NCBI GenBank assembly: GCA_964552725.1
Contig: CAZKHU010000011.1
Location: forward strand, 1-45,737
DNA: 45,737 nt
From: DYTH01 sp964552725
GTDB taxonomy: Bacteria; Desulfobacterota; Syntrophia; Syntrophales; UBA5619
Direction: 5' to 3'
Of this stretch, positions 8,669-16,396 are shown one piece after another; positions within the stretch are counted from its first letter, which is position 1; every line of letters begins with the position of its first letter. Under the pieces are notes generated by a model that saw only the letters and a list, made by a program, of their open reading frames with translations, made no database searches and was not told the origin of the DNA. Both the position numbers and the translations under genes were made by a program.

Positions 8669-9607
8669 TCAGTTTTTTATCAAGCCTGAAAAATATTTGA
8701 TCGTCCTTTTCAAACCTTCGTCAAGCGTTATCTGCGGCGCCCACCCCAATTTTTCCGCTGCCAGCGTTATGTCCGGCCGACGCTGGATCGGATCGTCCTG
8801 GGGAAGGGGGCGAAAAACGATTTTCGAGCGGGAAGCGGTGATATCTATAATTTTCCGGGCGAGCTGCATAACGGTAAATTCCTGAGGTGTGCCGATGTTG
8901 ACCGGGCCTGTAAATCCTTCAGGAGAATTCATCATCCGGATCAGCCCCTCGACAAGGTCATCGACATAACAGAAGGAACGGGTTTGCGAACCCTCGCCGA
9001 AGACCGTTATATCCTCCCCCCGAAGCGCCTGGACGATGAAATTGCTGACGACGCGTCCGTCGTTGACCGCCATGCGTGGTCCATAGGTATTGAATATTCG
9101 CACTATCTTTATGTCAAGATGATTCTGGCGGTGATAGTCCATCATCAGGCACTCGGCGGCCCGTTTCCCCTCATCGTAGCAGCTTCTGATCCCGATCGGA
9201 TTGACCCGGCCCCAGTAACTTTCCTGCTGGGGATGCATCTCCGGGTCTCCGTACACCTCCGAGGTCGAGGCCTGCAGGATTCTCGCTTTTACCCGTTTGG
9301 CAAGCCCCAGTGTGTTAATTGCCCCCATCACGCTGGTTTTAATCGTTTTGATTGGATTATACTGGTAATGGACGGGCGAGGCTGGGCAGGCGAGGTTATA
9401 TATCTGATCGACTTCGAGATATATGGGATTTATAATGTCGTGACGGATCAGTTCAAAATTTTTATTTTGCAGAAAAGGGTTAATATTATCCTTGCGGCCG
9501 GTAAAGAAATTGTCGAGACAAAGAACCTCCTGTCCTTCGGCGAGCAGCCGTTCACACAGATGAGACCCTATAAAGCCTGCCCCGCCGGTAATCAGTATTC
9601 TGTTCAT
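8669..9607 (-). CDS. uxs: UDP-glucuronate decarboxylase (UDP-xylose synthase)
   Basis: Extended short-chain dehydrogenase of 312 residues. It has the NAD-binding GGAGFIGS (8-15) and the catalytic YxxxK (Y144, K148). Other UXS-typical stretches are YNLACPASPVHYQ, ASTSEVYGDP, RIFNTYGPRM and SFCYVDDLVEG. It decarboxylates UDP-glucuronate, the product of the adjacent ugd, to UDP-xylose for exopolysaccharide or lipopolysaccharide. It is the first gene of the minus-strand pair; the upstream 170 bases are shared with the divergent rsmI. UDP-glucose 4-epimerase is a less likely alternative, given the UXS-specific stretches. Confidence 0.92.
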   Translation of the reverse strand: MNRILITGGAGFIGSHLCERLLAEGQEVLCLDNFFTGRKDNINPFLQNKNFELIRHDIINPIYLEVDQIYNLACPASPVHYQYNPIKTIKTSVMGAINTLGLAKRVKARILQASTSEVYGDPEMHPQQESYWGRVNPIGIRSCYDEGKRAAECLMMDYHRQNHLDIKIVRIFNTYGPRMAVNDGRVVSNFIVQALRGEDITVFGEGSQTRSFCYVDDLVEGLIRMMNSPEGFTGPVNIGTPQEFTVMQLARKIIDITASRSKIVFRPLPQDDPIQRRPDITLAAEKLGWAPQITLDEGLKRTIKYFSGLIKN

Positions 9608-9656
9608 TGTGCCTGTTCCTCATTTCGGAATTGAGTGAAATTTTTCAAAATACAGG

Positions 9657-9684
9657 TTGATGGTTTGTGCCGATATCATATAAA
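9657..9684 (+). promoter_or_regulatory. Candidate sigma-70 promoter for rsmI
   Basis: TTGATG at 9657-9662 and TATAAA at 9679-9684 are separated by 16 bases in the divergent gap between uxs and rsmI, about 95 bases ahead of the rsmI start. Found by eye only. Confidence 0.35.
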
Positions 9685-9777
9685 AGCAACAAGCACAAGC
9701 TCCGATGGACTTTCTGAGAATTGCGCAGGCGTTGTCCCTGGTGGGGCGGCGGTTGCCATGGAGAACAAAGGTATTTT

Positions 9778-10722
9778 ATGAAAAAAAATATTCATAAACA
9801 AAATAAGCGGATTGCGTGCAGGGAACCGGCAGCGGGAAAAACTGCGGACGGCCCTGGATTGTCTCCCCCGACGCGGGAGGCCGGCAGTGACCATTCAGGA
9901 ACGCTTTATCTGACGGCAACCCCTATCGGCAATCTCGAGGATATTACCTTCCGGGCGGTAAGGATTCTGCGGGAGGTATCGCTGATTGCCGCGGAGGATA
10001 CAAGGCACACCCGGATACTTCTTGAAAGATACGACATATCGACCCCGCTGACGAGTCTGTACGATCAGATAGAAAGAGAAAAAAGCGGTTTGATAATAGA
10101 GCGGCTGCTGGGGGGAGAGGATGTGGCCTATGTATCGGACGCTGGTACGCCGGGCATCTCCGATCCCGGATACATTCTGGTAAGGGAGGCTGTTGCTCAC
10201 GGAATTAAGGTGTCGCCGATTCCCGGAGCCTCGGCTCTGTTAGCCTCGCTCTGCGTCTCCGGTCTGCCGATGGACAGTTTTGTATTCATGGGTTTTTTGC
10301 CTTCAAAGACGCCAAGACGCCGACAGTTACTTGCAAAGCTGCGCGAGGAGGAAAAGACGGTAATATTTTACGAATCGCCGAACAGGCTGCTGGAATCCCT
10401 GACGGATATAAGAGAAATCTGGGGAGACCGGAATGTTGTCGTTTCCCGGGAGCTGACGAAGATTCATGAAGAGTTTGTCCGTGGTTCGGCAACAGATGTG
10501 ATTTCGGCGTTTAAGGGAAGGACGGTCAAGGGCGAGATAACACTGGTTGTCTCCGGTTTCTTGAGAGGAAGCAGCGAGTTGACCGATGAGGAAATAAAAT
10601 TGCGGGGTGAGGAACTGGTTGAGGGGGAGGGAATATCGTTGTCGAGAAGGGATGCGGCAAGCCGGATTGCCCGGGAGACAGGCGAATCCCGTCGCCGCAT
10701 CTACAAGTTATTGTCTGCTTAG
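9778..10722 (+). CDS. rsmI: 16S rRNA (cytidine1402-2'-O)-methyltransferase RsmI
   Basis: Methylates the ribose of C1402 in the ribosomal decoding centre. The conserved tetrapyrrole-methylase-like core starts at about residue 41 with GTLYLTATPIGNLEDIT. It continues with AAEDTRHTRILLERY, VSDAGTPGISDPG, PIPGASALLASLC and FYESPNRLLESL. The ATG at 9778 has AAAGG at 9767-9771, giving 314 residues and a basic, low-complexity 40-residue N-terminal extension not seen in the E. coli enzyme (286 residues). A later non-ATG start cannot be excluded. Confidence 0.93.
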   Translation: MKKNIHKQNKRIACREPAAGKTADGPGLSPPTREAGSDHSGTLYLTATPIGNLEDITFRAVRILREVSLIAAEDTRHTRILLERYDISTPLTSLYDQIEREKSGLIIERLLGGEDVAYVSDAGTPGISDPGYILVREAVAHGIKVSPIPGASALLASLCVSGLPMDSFVFMGFLPSKTPRRRQLLAKLREEEKTVIFYESPNRLLESLTDIREIWGDRNVVVSRELTKIHEEFVRGSATDVISAFKGRTVKGEITLVVSGFLRGSSELTDEEIKLRGEELVEGEGISLSRRDAASRIARETGESRRRIYKLLSA

Positions 10723-10860
10723 CATGCCGCCTGCGGATACTATTTTCTTGAACTGGCAGGGCGGCTGTGATAACTGGTCAGGGCGATTTTGCCTTGACTG
10801 GTTTGCGTGGTTATTTGGTTGCAGGTAATAATATTACCGCTTTACAGAGGGGATGGGGTT

Positions 10861-11196
10861 ATGGACGGTCTATCCGGTGTTGATGAAGGGGCAGTTATTA
10901 GCCAGGGGCGCTTGCTTAAACCAGATGACAAAATTTATGACCTTGTCGATGCAATCGGGGTGGCGGAATCGCTCGCAGTGGGTGTCGGCAAAACAAAGGC
11001 AAACCCGGAAATAATTTACGATCTTGTGGATGTCATCGAAAAAAGGCCGAAAATGGCGTTTGTCGACGCGGGGCTCCATGACGAGATTATGAAACGGGCA
11101 GTTGATATTGCCGAAAGAATTGCCCGGGAGGTAATTCCCGATATTGCCGAGCGCGTTATCCGCGAGGAGATAGAGAAGCTGAAAAGAGAATCCTGA
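10861..11196 (+). CDS. Hypothetical 111-residue protein
   Basis: Not assigned to a known function. The ATG at 10861 follows AGAGGGGATGGGG, a good ribosome-binding site. The protein has two similar segments, KIYDLVDAIG (about 22-31) and IIYDLVDVIE (about 50-59), suggesting an internal duplication. It ends with an amphipathic tail (IPDIAERVIREEIEKLK), a kind of ending I associate with small deltaproteobacterial proteins and response-regulator tails. No membrane segment or cysteine is present. It lies 11 bases before pgsA and is probably cotranscribed with it. Codon use looks like that of its neighbours, so it is likely a real gene. Confidence 0.75.
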   Translation: MDGLSGVDEGAVISQGRLLKPDDKIYDLVDAIGVAESLAVGVGKTKANPEIIYDLVDVIEKRPKMAFVDAGLHDEIMKRAVDIAERIAREVIPDIAERVIREEIEKLKRES

Positions 11197-11207
11197 CTGG
11201 TTGGAAT

Positions 11208-11753
11208 ATGAATATCCCTAATCTTATCACTCTGCTGCGAATCATTCTTGTGCCGGTTGTCGTCATCCTGCTGATACAGGGTTCCTTCCGGAAAGCCTTG
11301 GCTGTATTCATAATAGCAAGCGTTTCCGATGCGGTCGATGGTTTTTTGGCGAGAGTAATGCGCCAGCAGACCGTTGTCGGCGCGTATCTGGACCCGATCG
11401 CCGACAAGGCGCTTTTGGCCAGTACATTTGTAACCCTCTCCATTTTGCATGTTATTCCCGCCTGGCTTGCGGTCATCGTAATAAGTCGTGATTTTATGAT
11501 TCTACTGGGGATTTCCGTGTTATTCATCATGTCTGTTTCCGTGGAAATCCGCCCTGCCCTGCTGAGCAAGATAACGACTGTCCTGCAGGTGAGCACTATT
11601 TTTCTGGCGCTTTTTATCCGTTGCCTGCCGGATGGCTTCGAGCAGGGGTGGCTCGATATATTGTACTGGGGGACGGCAATTTTCACAATAGTTTCAGGAT
11701 TGCATTATATGTTCAGGGGCTTCAATCTGATTAACAATGATGCAAAAAAGTGA
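11208..11753 (+). CDS. pgsA: CDP-diacylglycerol-glycerol-3-phosphate 3-phosphatidyltransferase
   Basis: Inner-membrane enzyme making phosphatidylglycerol phosphate from CDP-diacylglycerol and glycerol 3-phosphate. The 181-residue protein has the full CDP-alcohol phosphatidyltransferase motif, D-x2-DG-x2-AR-x8-G-x3-D-x3-D, starting at SDAVDGFLAR and ending at LDPIADK. Several hydrophobic helices surround it. The N-terminus MNIPNLITLLRI is typical of PgsA. Other CDP-alcohol transferases (PssA, Cls-like) are possible but fit the N-terminus less well. Confidence 0.92.
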   Translation: MNIPNLITLLRIILVPVVVILLIQGSFRKALAVFIIASVSDAVDGFLARVMRQQTVVGAYLDPIADKALLASTFVTLSILHVIPAWLAVIVISRDFMILLGISVLFIMSVSVEIRPALLSKITTVLQVSTIFLALFIRCLPDGFEQGWLDILYWGTAIFTIVSGLHYMFRGFNLINNDAKK

Positions 11754-11761
11754 CATTTGCC

Positions 11762-11789
11762 TTGACAACACGCTCTTTTCTTGTTAAAC
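11762..11789 (+). promoter_or_regulatory. Candidate promoter of tRNA-Val
   Basis: A perfect -35 TTGACA at 11762-11767 lies 16 bases before TTAAAC at 11784-11789, placing a start about 25 bases ahead of the mature tRNA. It overlaps the bases immediately after pgsA. The -10 element is poor, so confidence is moderate. Confidence 0.5.
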
Positions 11790-11820
11790 GACGAACCCTT
11801 CCGAGAGGAACGTATGCTAC

Positions 11821-11895
11821 AGGCACGTAGCTCAGGGGGAGAGCGCCATCCTGACGCGGTGGATGTCCAGGGTTCAAATCCCTGCGTGCCTACCA
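11821..11895 (+). tRNA. tRNA-Val (anticodon GAC)
   Basis: The 75-base cloverleaf reads clearly. The acceptor stem AGGCACG pairs with CGTGCCT. The D stem is GCTC/GAGC. The anticodon stem CCATC/GGTGG (one T-G pair) encloses loop CTGACGC with anticodon GAC. The T stem CAGGG/CCCTG encloses TTCAAAT. The discriminator is A and the CCA end is encoded. It reads valine codons GUC and GUU. Confidence 0.97.
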
Positions 11896-11910
11896 TTTTA
11901 AAACAGCCAT

Positions 11911-11934
11911 GCCTTCCCGGGGAGAAGGCTTTTT
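11911..11934 (+). terminator. Rho-independent terminator after tRNA-Val
   Basis: Stem GCCTTC (11911-11916) and GAAGGC (11924-11929) with a 7-base loop, followed directly by TTTTT. It sits 15 bases after the tRNA and would separate it from thrS. Confidence 0.85.
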
Positions 11935-11985
11935 GTTATATGAACTGAGATATTATAGATGTGGAAGTGGGGCTGTTTTTTTTCG

Positions 11986-12019
11986 GGGCATCATTGCCAA
12001 GGCGCTGATGCCCTTTCTT
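11986..12019 (+). promoter_or_regulatory. Terminator-like hairpin in the thrS leader
   Basis: GGGCATCA (11986-11993) pairs perfectly with TGATGCCC (12006-12013) around a 12-base loop, followed by TTTCTT and then, 15 to 20 bases later, the thrS start. It can be read as an attenuator or a structure controlling translation of thrS. No T-box or threonine-codon leader peptide was recognised. Confidence 0.5.
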
Positions 12020-12034
12020 AATAGGGAAAGGTAG

Positions 12035-13954
12035 ATGGCGACAGACATAAAGGTTACTTTGCCGGATGGAAAGAGTGAAGCGTATCCGGCGGGGACAGCG
12101 GTCAGGGATGTCCTGGCAGTGATGGCTGGCGGAAAAAAAGCCTCTTTTGTCGCGGCAAAGGTAAACGGCGTTGCCGTCGATTTGAGCTGTCCACTCCAGG
12201 GTGATGCCGCAATCGAGCCTGTGGATGTGTCGTCGCCGGAGGGTCTTGAGATTCTGCGCCACAGTATGGCGCATGTCATGGCGCAGGCCGTTCAGGAGTC
12301 GTTCCCCGATGCTCAGGTCACGATAGGGCCTGCTATAGAAGATGGATTTTATTACGATTTTGACTATGCTCCCGGTTTCACTCCGGAGGATATTGAGCAA
12401 ATCGAATCCGGAATGAGGAGAATAGCGAGTGCAAATCTTCCCTTTGAGCGTCGCGAGGTGAGCCGCTCCGAGGCTGTCGATCTTTTTCGGGAGAAAGGCG
12501 AGAAATATAAGGTAGAGATAATAGATGATCTTCCGGAAGAGGTAAAAACCGTGAGCCTCTATTCCCAGGGGGGATATACGGATTTGTGCAGAGGGCCGCA
12601 CATTCCCTCGACAGGGATGATCAAGGCCTTCAAGCTGCTCAACATAGCCGGCGCCTACTGGCGGGGCGACGAACGCAACAAGATGCTTCAGCGCATCTAC
12701 GGGACCGGGTTTGATTCTCAGCAGAGACTCGATGAGCACCTGCAACTGATAGAAGAGGCAAAGAAGAGGGATCACCGCCGCCTGGGGCGGGAGCTTGACC
12801 TGTTTCAGATCAATGATGAAGCCGGTCCCGGACTCGTCATTTTTCACCCGAAGGGGACGATGCTCCGAACGATCATCGAGGACTGGGAGAAAAAGGAGCA
12901 CCTGAAAAGGGGGTATGGCCTTGTCATGGGGCCCCAGATTCTCAAGGCTGATCTCTGGAAGCGTTCCGGCCATTTTGACCATTACCGGGAAAACATGTAC
13001 TTTACCGAGGTGGACGAGCAGCTCTACGGCATCAAGCCGATGAACTGTCTTGCCCACATGCTGATCTACAAAGCGAAAATCCGCTCCTACCGGGATTTGC
13101 CCCTGCGATATTTTGAATTGGGCACGGTGCACCGGCACGAAAAGGCGGGGGTTTTGCATGGTCTGATGCGGGTTCGCCAGTTTACCCAGGATGACGCCCA
13201 TATTCTCTGCGCGCCGGAGCAGCTAAATAGCGAAATCAAGGCGATTGCCGAGTTTATCCATTACGCGATGGGGATATTCGGGTTTGAATATGAGGTGGAA
13301 CTAAGCACGCGACCGGATAATTCGATTGGTTCCGACGGCGATTGGGAGCTTGCTACGGGCGCGTTGGAAAATGCCCTCCGGGACAGCGAAATACCCTATG
13401 AGGTAAACGAGGGGGACGGCGCCTTTTACGGGCCCAAGATCGATTTCAAGATCAAGGACGCCTTGAAGAGAAAATGGCAGTGCGCGACAATCCAGTGTGA
13501 CTTTACGCTGCCGGAGCGGTTTGATCTCAGTTACATAGGAGAGGACGGAGAAAAACACCGGCCCGTCATGCTGCACAGGGTTATCCTGGGCGCAATCGAA
13601 AGGTTCATGGGGGTTTTGATCGAGCACTACGCGGGGGCGTTTCCACTTTGGCTTTCTCCCTTGCAGGCGGTGATCGCGACTGTTACAGACAAGCATATCC
13701 CCTGGGGTGAAGAGGTCAGAAAACTTCTTTCCGAGGGGGGCGTCAGGGTGGAGGGAGATTTCCGCAATGAGAAGTTGGGCTACAAGATAAGGGAAGCCCA
13801 GATGCAGAAGGCCCCTTTCATGCTGGTAATAGGCGACAGGGAGATGGACGCGGGAAAGGTTTCTCCGCGGCAGAGGGACGGGAAGAGCCTCGAAGCAATG
13901 ACGCCCGAGGCGTTTATTGCCCTTGTGCGGGAGCAATGTTCGCAGTTTAAATAG
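12035..13954 (+). CDS. thrS: Threonyl-tRNA synthetase
   Basis: Class II synthetase charging tRNA-Thr, 639 residues, full length. Domains in order: TGS (about 1-62, IKVTLPDGK), editing domain with HxxxH (H76, H80 in HSMAHVMAQAV), catalytic core, and C-terminal anticodon-binding domain. The zinc ligands correspond to C338 (MNCLAHM), H389 (DDAHIL) and H514 (LHRVILGAIER). AAAGG just before the ATG serves as ribosome-binding site. It heads the thrS-infC-rpmI-rplT-pheST-ihfA group. Confidence 0.98.
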   Translation: MATDIKVTLPDGKSEAYPAGTAVRDVLAVMAGGKKASFVAAKVNGVAVDLSCPLQGDAAIEPVDVSSPEGLEILRHSMAHVMAQAVQESFPDAQVTIGPAIEDGFYYDFDYAPGFTPEDIEQIESGMRRIASANLPFERREVSRSEAVDLFREKGEKYKVEIIDDLPEEVKTVSLYSQGGYTDLCRGPHIPSTGMIKAFKLLNIAGAYWRGDERNKMLQRIYGTGFDSQQRLDEHLQLIEEAKKRDHRRLGRELDLFQINDEAGPGLVIFHPKGTMLRTIIEDWEKKEHLKRGYGLVMGPQILKADLWKRSGHFDHYRENMYFTEVDEQLYGIKPMNCLAHMLIYKAKIRSYRDLPLRYFELGTVHRHEKAGVLHGLMRVRQFTQDDAHILCAPEQLNSEIKAIAEFIHYAMGIFGFEYEVELSTRPDNSIGSDGDWELATGALENALRDSEIPYEVNEGDGAFYGPKIDFKIKDALKRKWQCATIQCDFTLPERFDLSYIGEDGEKHRPVMLHRVILGAIERFMGVLIEHYAGAFPLWLSPLQAVIATVTDKHIPWGEEVRKLLSEGGVRVEGDFRNEKLGYKIREAQMQKAPFMLVIGDREMDAGKVSPRQRDGKSLEAMTPEAFIALVREQCSQFK

Positions 13955-14000
13955 AAAGCGGAGCTTATAATTTTCCGAAATAAGCTTCCGGAGGTGAACC

Positions 14001-14510
14001 ATAGCAAAAGATTTGAGCATAAACAGGGAGATCAGGGCAGCTTCGGTCAGGGTTATTGATGGTGAGGGAAAGCAGCTGGGGGTGCTCTCCCTGAACGAGG
14101 CTTTGGCAGAGGCGACAAAATCGGGACTGGATTTGGTGGAGGTTTCTCCCACGGCCGATCCGCCGGTATGCCGGATTATGGATTATGGCAAGTTCCGGTA
14201 TCAGCAGAGTAAAAAGGTGCAGATTGCCAAAAAAAGCCAGACGGTCATTCAGGTGAAAGAGATTCGCCTGCGGCCTAAAACCGAAGAGCATGACCGCGAC
14301 GTCAAAATAAAGCATATAAAGAGGTTTCTGGAAGAGCACGACAAGGTGAAGGTGACGGTGATGTTTCGGGGGCGCGAGATAGCCTATACCGAAATTGGCC
14401 GGGGGCTGATGGAGGCAATAAAAGTGGCCCTTGCCGATGACTGCGTTATCGATCAGCAGCCCAAACTGGAAGGAAGAAATATGGTTATGATTCTTTCTCC
14501 CAAAAAATGA
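14001..14510 (+). CDS. infC: Translation initiation factor IF-3, probable AUA start
   Basis: IF-3 binds the 30S subunit and rejects non-canonical start codons and initiator mismatches. The 169-residue protein contains INREIRA, DLVEVSPTADPPVCRIMDYGKF and VKEIRLRPKTEEHD, all standard. No in-frame ATG exists before the conserved region. GGAGGTG at 13990-13996 stands 6 bases before ATA at 14001, followed by AKDLSINREIR. An in-frame TGA at 13995-13997 rules out any earlier start. The only other candidate, TTG at 14013, is about 18 bases from the ribosome-binding site. Rare starts in infC are known from E. coli (AUU) and allow IF-3 to limit its own synthesis. Confidence 0.93.
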   Translation: MAKDLSINREIRAASVRVIDGEGKQLGVLSLNEALAEATKSGLDLVEVSPTADPPVCRIMDYGKFRYQQSKKVQIAKKSQTVIQVKEIRLRPKTEEHDRDVKIKHIKRFLEEHDKVKVTVMFRGREIAYTEIGRGLMEAIKVALADDCVIDQQPKLEGRNMVMILSPKK

Positions 14511-14594
14511 GTGGATTATTCAAAGGTATAAAAACAAAAGCGATGGGCCGTCCAATTTTTTGCCCGTCGACCAATAAAAAGCAGGGGTGAGGGA

Positions 14595-14792
14595 ATGCCA
14601 AAAATCAAGACACATCGGGGAGCGGCAAAACGGTTTTCTTTGACTGGTACCGGTAAAATCCGCAGAAACAAGGCCTTTGCCAGTCATATCCTGACGACAA
14701 AGACAACTAAAAGGAAGAGAAATTTGCGACAATCGGCTGTTCTTGACCATGCAAATGAAAAGGCGATCAAGAAGCTGATTCCCTACAAGTAG
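14595..14792 (+). CDS. rpmI: 50S ribosomal protein L35
   Basis: Basic 65-residue large-subunit protein with the family start MPKIKTHRGAAKRFSLTGTG and the SHILTTKTTKRKRNLR segment. It lies in the conserved infC-rpmI-rplT order, 84 bases after infC, with GGGGTGAGGG before the ATG. Confidence 0.96.
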   Translation: MPKIKTHRGAAKRFSLTGTGKIRRNKAFASHILTTKTTKRKRNLRQSAVLDHANEKAIKKLIPYK

Positions 14793-14814
14793 CATTGAAT
14801 TTTGTAATCAAAGG

Positions 14815-14849
14815 AGCCGGGAGGGCATGGTTGGCTCTTGCCTCCGGCT
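14815..14849 (+). promoter_or_regulatory. Hairpin in the rpmI-rplT spacer
   Basis: AGCCGGGAGGGCA (14815-14827) can pair with TGCCTCCGGCT (14839-14849) with two single-base bulges, closing an 11-base loop. It stands just upstream of the rplT ribosome-binding site (AAGGAGA at 14861-14867). There is no T run, so it is not a terminator. Ribosomal protein L20 represses its own operon by binding mRNA in other bacteria; this could be such a site, but that is inference. Confidence 0.4.
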
Positions 14850-14873
14850 GTGGGGGAGATAAGGAGAGAAGAG

Positions 14874-15233
14874 ATGTCGAGGGTAAAGAGAAGTTTAACG
14901 GCCAAGAAGAAGAGAAGGAGCATCCTGAAGGCGGCGAAGGGTTTTTTACTCTCCCGTGGTAAGTTGCTGAGAACTGCCACGGAGGCGGTAAACAAAGCCA
15001 TGGCTTATGCCTACCGCGACCGAAGAGTCAGAAAGAGAGAATTCCGGAGCCTTTGGATTGCAAGGATCAATGCGGCAGCCAGGACGAACGAGATATCGTA
15101 CAGCCGTCTTATCGACGGAATGCACAAGGCGAGCATCGAGATTGACCGGAAGATGCTTTCCGATCTTGCGATTCATGATCCGCGCGGGTTTCAGCAGATA
15201 GTCGCCATTGCCAAAGGTGAGCTTCAGGCATGA
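14874..15233 (+). CDS. rplT: 50S ribosomal protein L20
   Basis: 119-residue basic protein needed for early 50S assembly. It starts MSRVKRSLTAKKKRR and contains KGFLLSRGKLLRTA, YRDRRVRKREFRSLWI and ARTNEISYSRLI. The ATG at 14874 follows AAGGAGA. Its stop overlaps the pheS start (ATGA at 15230-15233). Confidence 0.96.
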   Translation: MSRVKRSLTAKKKRRSILKAAKGFLLSRGKLLRTATEAVNKAMAYAYRDRRVRKREFRSLWIARINAAARTNEISYSRLIDGMHKASIEIDRKMLSDLAIHDPRGFQQIVAIAKGELQA

Positions 15234-16246
15234 CGGAAGAGCTGCGAACTCTCCGAAAGCAGGCGGAAACTGAGCTGCAGAAGGCGGGAACTGAATCCGA
15301 GTTTCAAGAAATAAGAACCCGGTATCTTGGCCGCAAGGGTTTGCTTACCGGGTTGCTTCGCAATATTGCCAATGTATTGCCGCAAGACAGGGCCTCTTTT
15401 GGCAAAGAGTGCAACGAAGTGAAGGATTTGATTGCTGCAAGAATCGACGAGAGGCTTGCGGAAATAGCCGTTTCCGAAAAGGAAAAAGCCCTGCGCTCTG
15501 AAAGGATCGATGTGACCCTGCCGGGTCGGGGGATGCGGTATGGCAGCCTTCATCCGGTTACGCAGGTGCGGGAGGAAATATGCGGGATTTTTGCCCGGCT
15601 GGGTTTTTCCATTGTGGAAGGGCCGGAGGTAGAACTCGATTATTACAATTTTGAGGCGCTTAACATTCCCAAGGACCACCCGGCCCGCGACATGCAGGAC
15701 ACATTTTATGTTGACGAGAACATCGTTTTGCGGACCCATACCTCTCCTGTTCAGGTTCGTACGATGGAAAAAAGCGCTCCTCCAATCAGAGTGCTTTCGC
15801 CGGGGAGGGTCTATCGGCGCGATTCCGATGTTTCCCATACCCCGATGTTCCATCAGATAGAGGGACTGCTTGTCGACGAAGGGGTCACCTTTGGAGATCT
15901 CAAGGGGGTGTTGACGGTTTTTTTGAAGCAGATGTTTGGAGAGGAAACGGCCCTCCGGTTTCGCCCCAGTTTTTTCCCTTTTACCGAGCCCAGCGCCGAG
16001 GTTGACATTCGTTGCGTCATCTGTGGAGGACGGGGATGCCGTGTCTGCAAGCAGAGCGGATGGCTGGAAATCCTCGGTTCCGGCATGGTCGACCCGGAAG
16101 TTTTCAAAAATGTCGGATACGATTCTGAAAAATTCACCGGTTTTGCCTTTGGCCTTGGTCTGGAGCGGATTGCGATGCTGAAATTCGGCATCTCTGATAT
16201 CCGTCTTTTTTTTGAAAATGACTTGAGATTTCTAACCCAGTTTTGA
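15230..16246 (+). CDS. pheS: Phenylalanyl-tRNA synthetase alpha chain
   Basis: Catalytic subunit of the alpha2-beta2 class II enzyme, 338 residues. It has an N-terminal coiled coil (1-90). The core contains GPEVELDYYNFEALNIP, RTHTSPVQVRTM, the motif 2 stretch YRRDSDVSHTPMFHQ, and motif 3 FGLGLERIAML. It is translationally coupled to rplT. Phe-binding residues look normal. It pairs with pheT downstream. Confidence 0.97.
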   Translation: MTEELRTLRKQAETELQKAGTESEFQEIRTRYLGRKGLLTGLLRNIANVLPQDRASFGKECNEVKDLIAARIDERLAEIAVSEKEKALRSERIDVTLPGRGMRYGSLHPVTQVREEICGIFARLGFSIVEGPEVELDYYNFEALNIPKDHPARDMQDTFYVDENIVLRTHTSPVQVRTMEKSAPPIRVLSPGRVYRRDSDVSHTPMFHQIEGLLVDEGVTFGDLKGVLTVFLKQMFGEETALRFRPSFFPFTEPSAEVDIRCVICGGRGCRVCKQSGWLEILGSGMVDPEVFKNVGYDSEKFTGFAFGLGLERIAMLKFGISDIRLFFENDLRFLTQF

Positions 16247-16396
16247 ACCTCCTTTTTCAGGCGATGAGATTAAGGTTTGACAACTGGGGTCGGGCATCCG
16301 CTTTTCTGGTCATCGAGCCTGCCCGCGCGGACATTGGCGCTTAAGGGCTTATGCTGAACAACAGGATGCGCAATTGGGCAGTCAGGGGTTTTTGTC

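Noticed and set aside
10728..10768. GC-rich stem after rsmI as a terminator
   Set aside because: Imperfect stem with a bulge and no T run.
11936..13201. A 421-codon open frame antisense to thrS
   Set aside because: It is the complement of well-conserved thrS coding sequence and its own translation has no family features.
16277..16282. TTGACA in the pheS-pheT spacer as a pheT promoter
   Set aside because: No acceptable -10 element lies 15-19 bases downstream; the spacer may simply be long.
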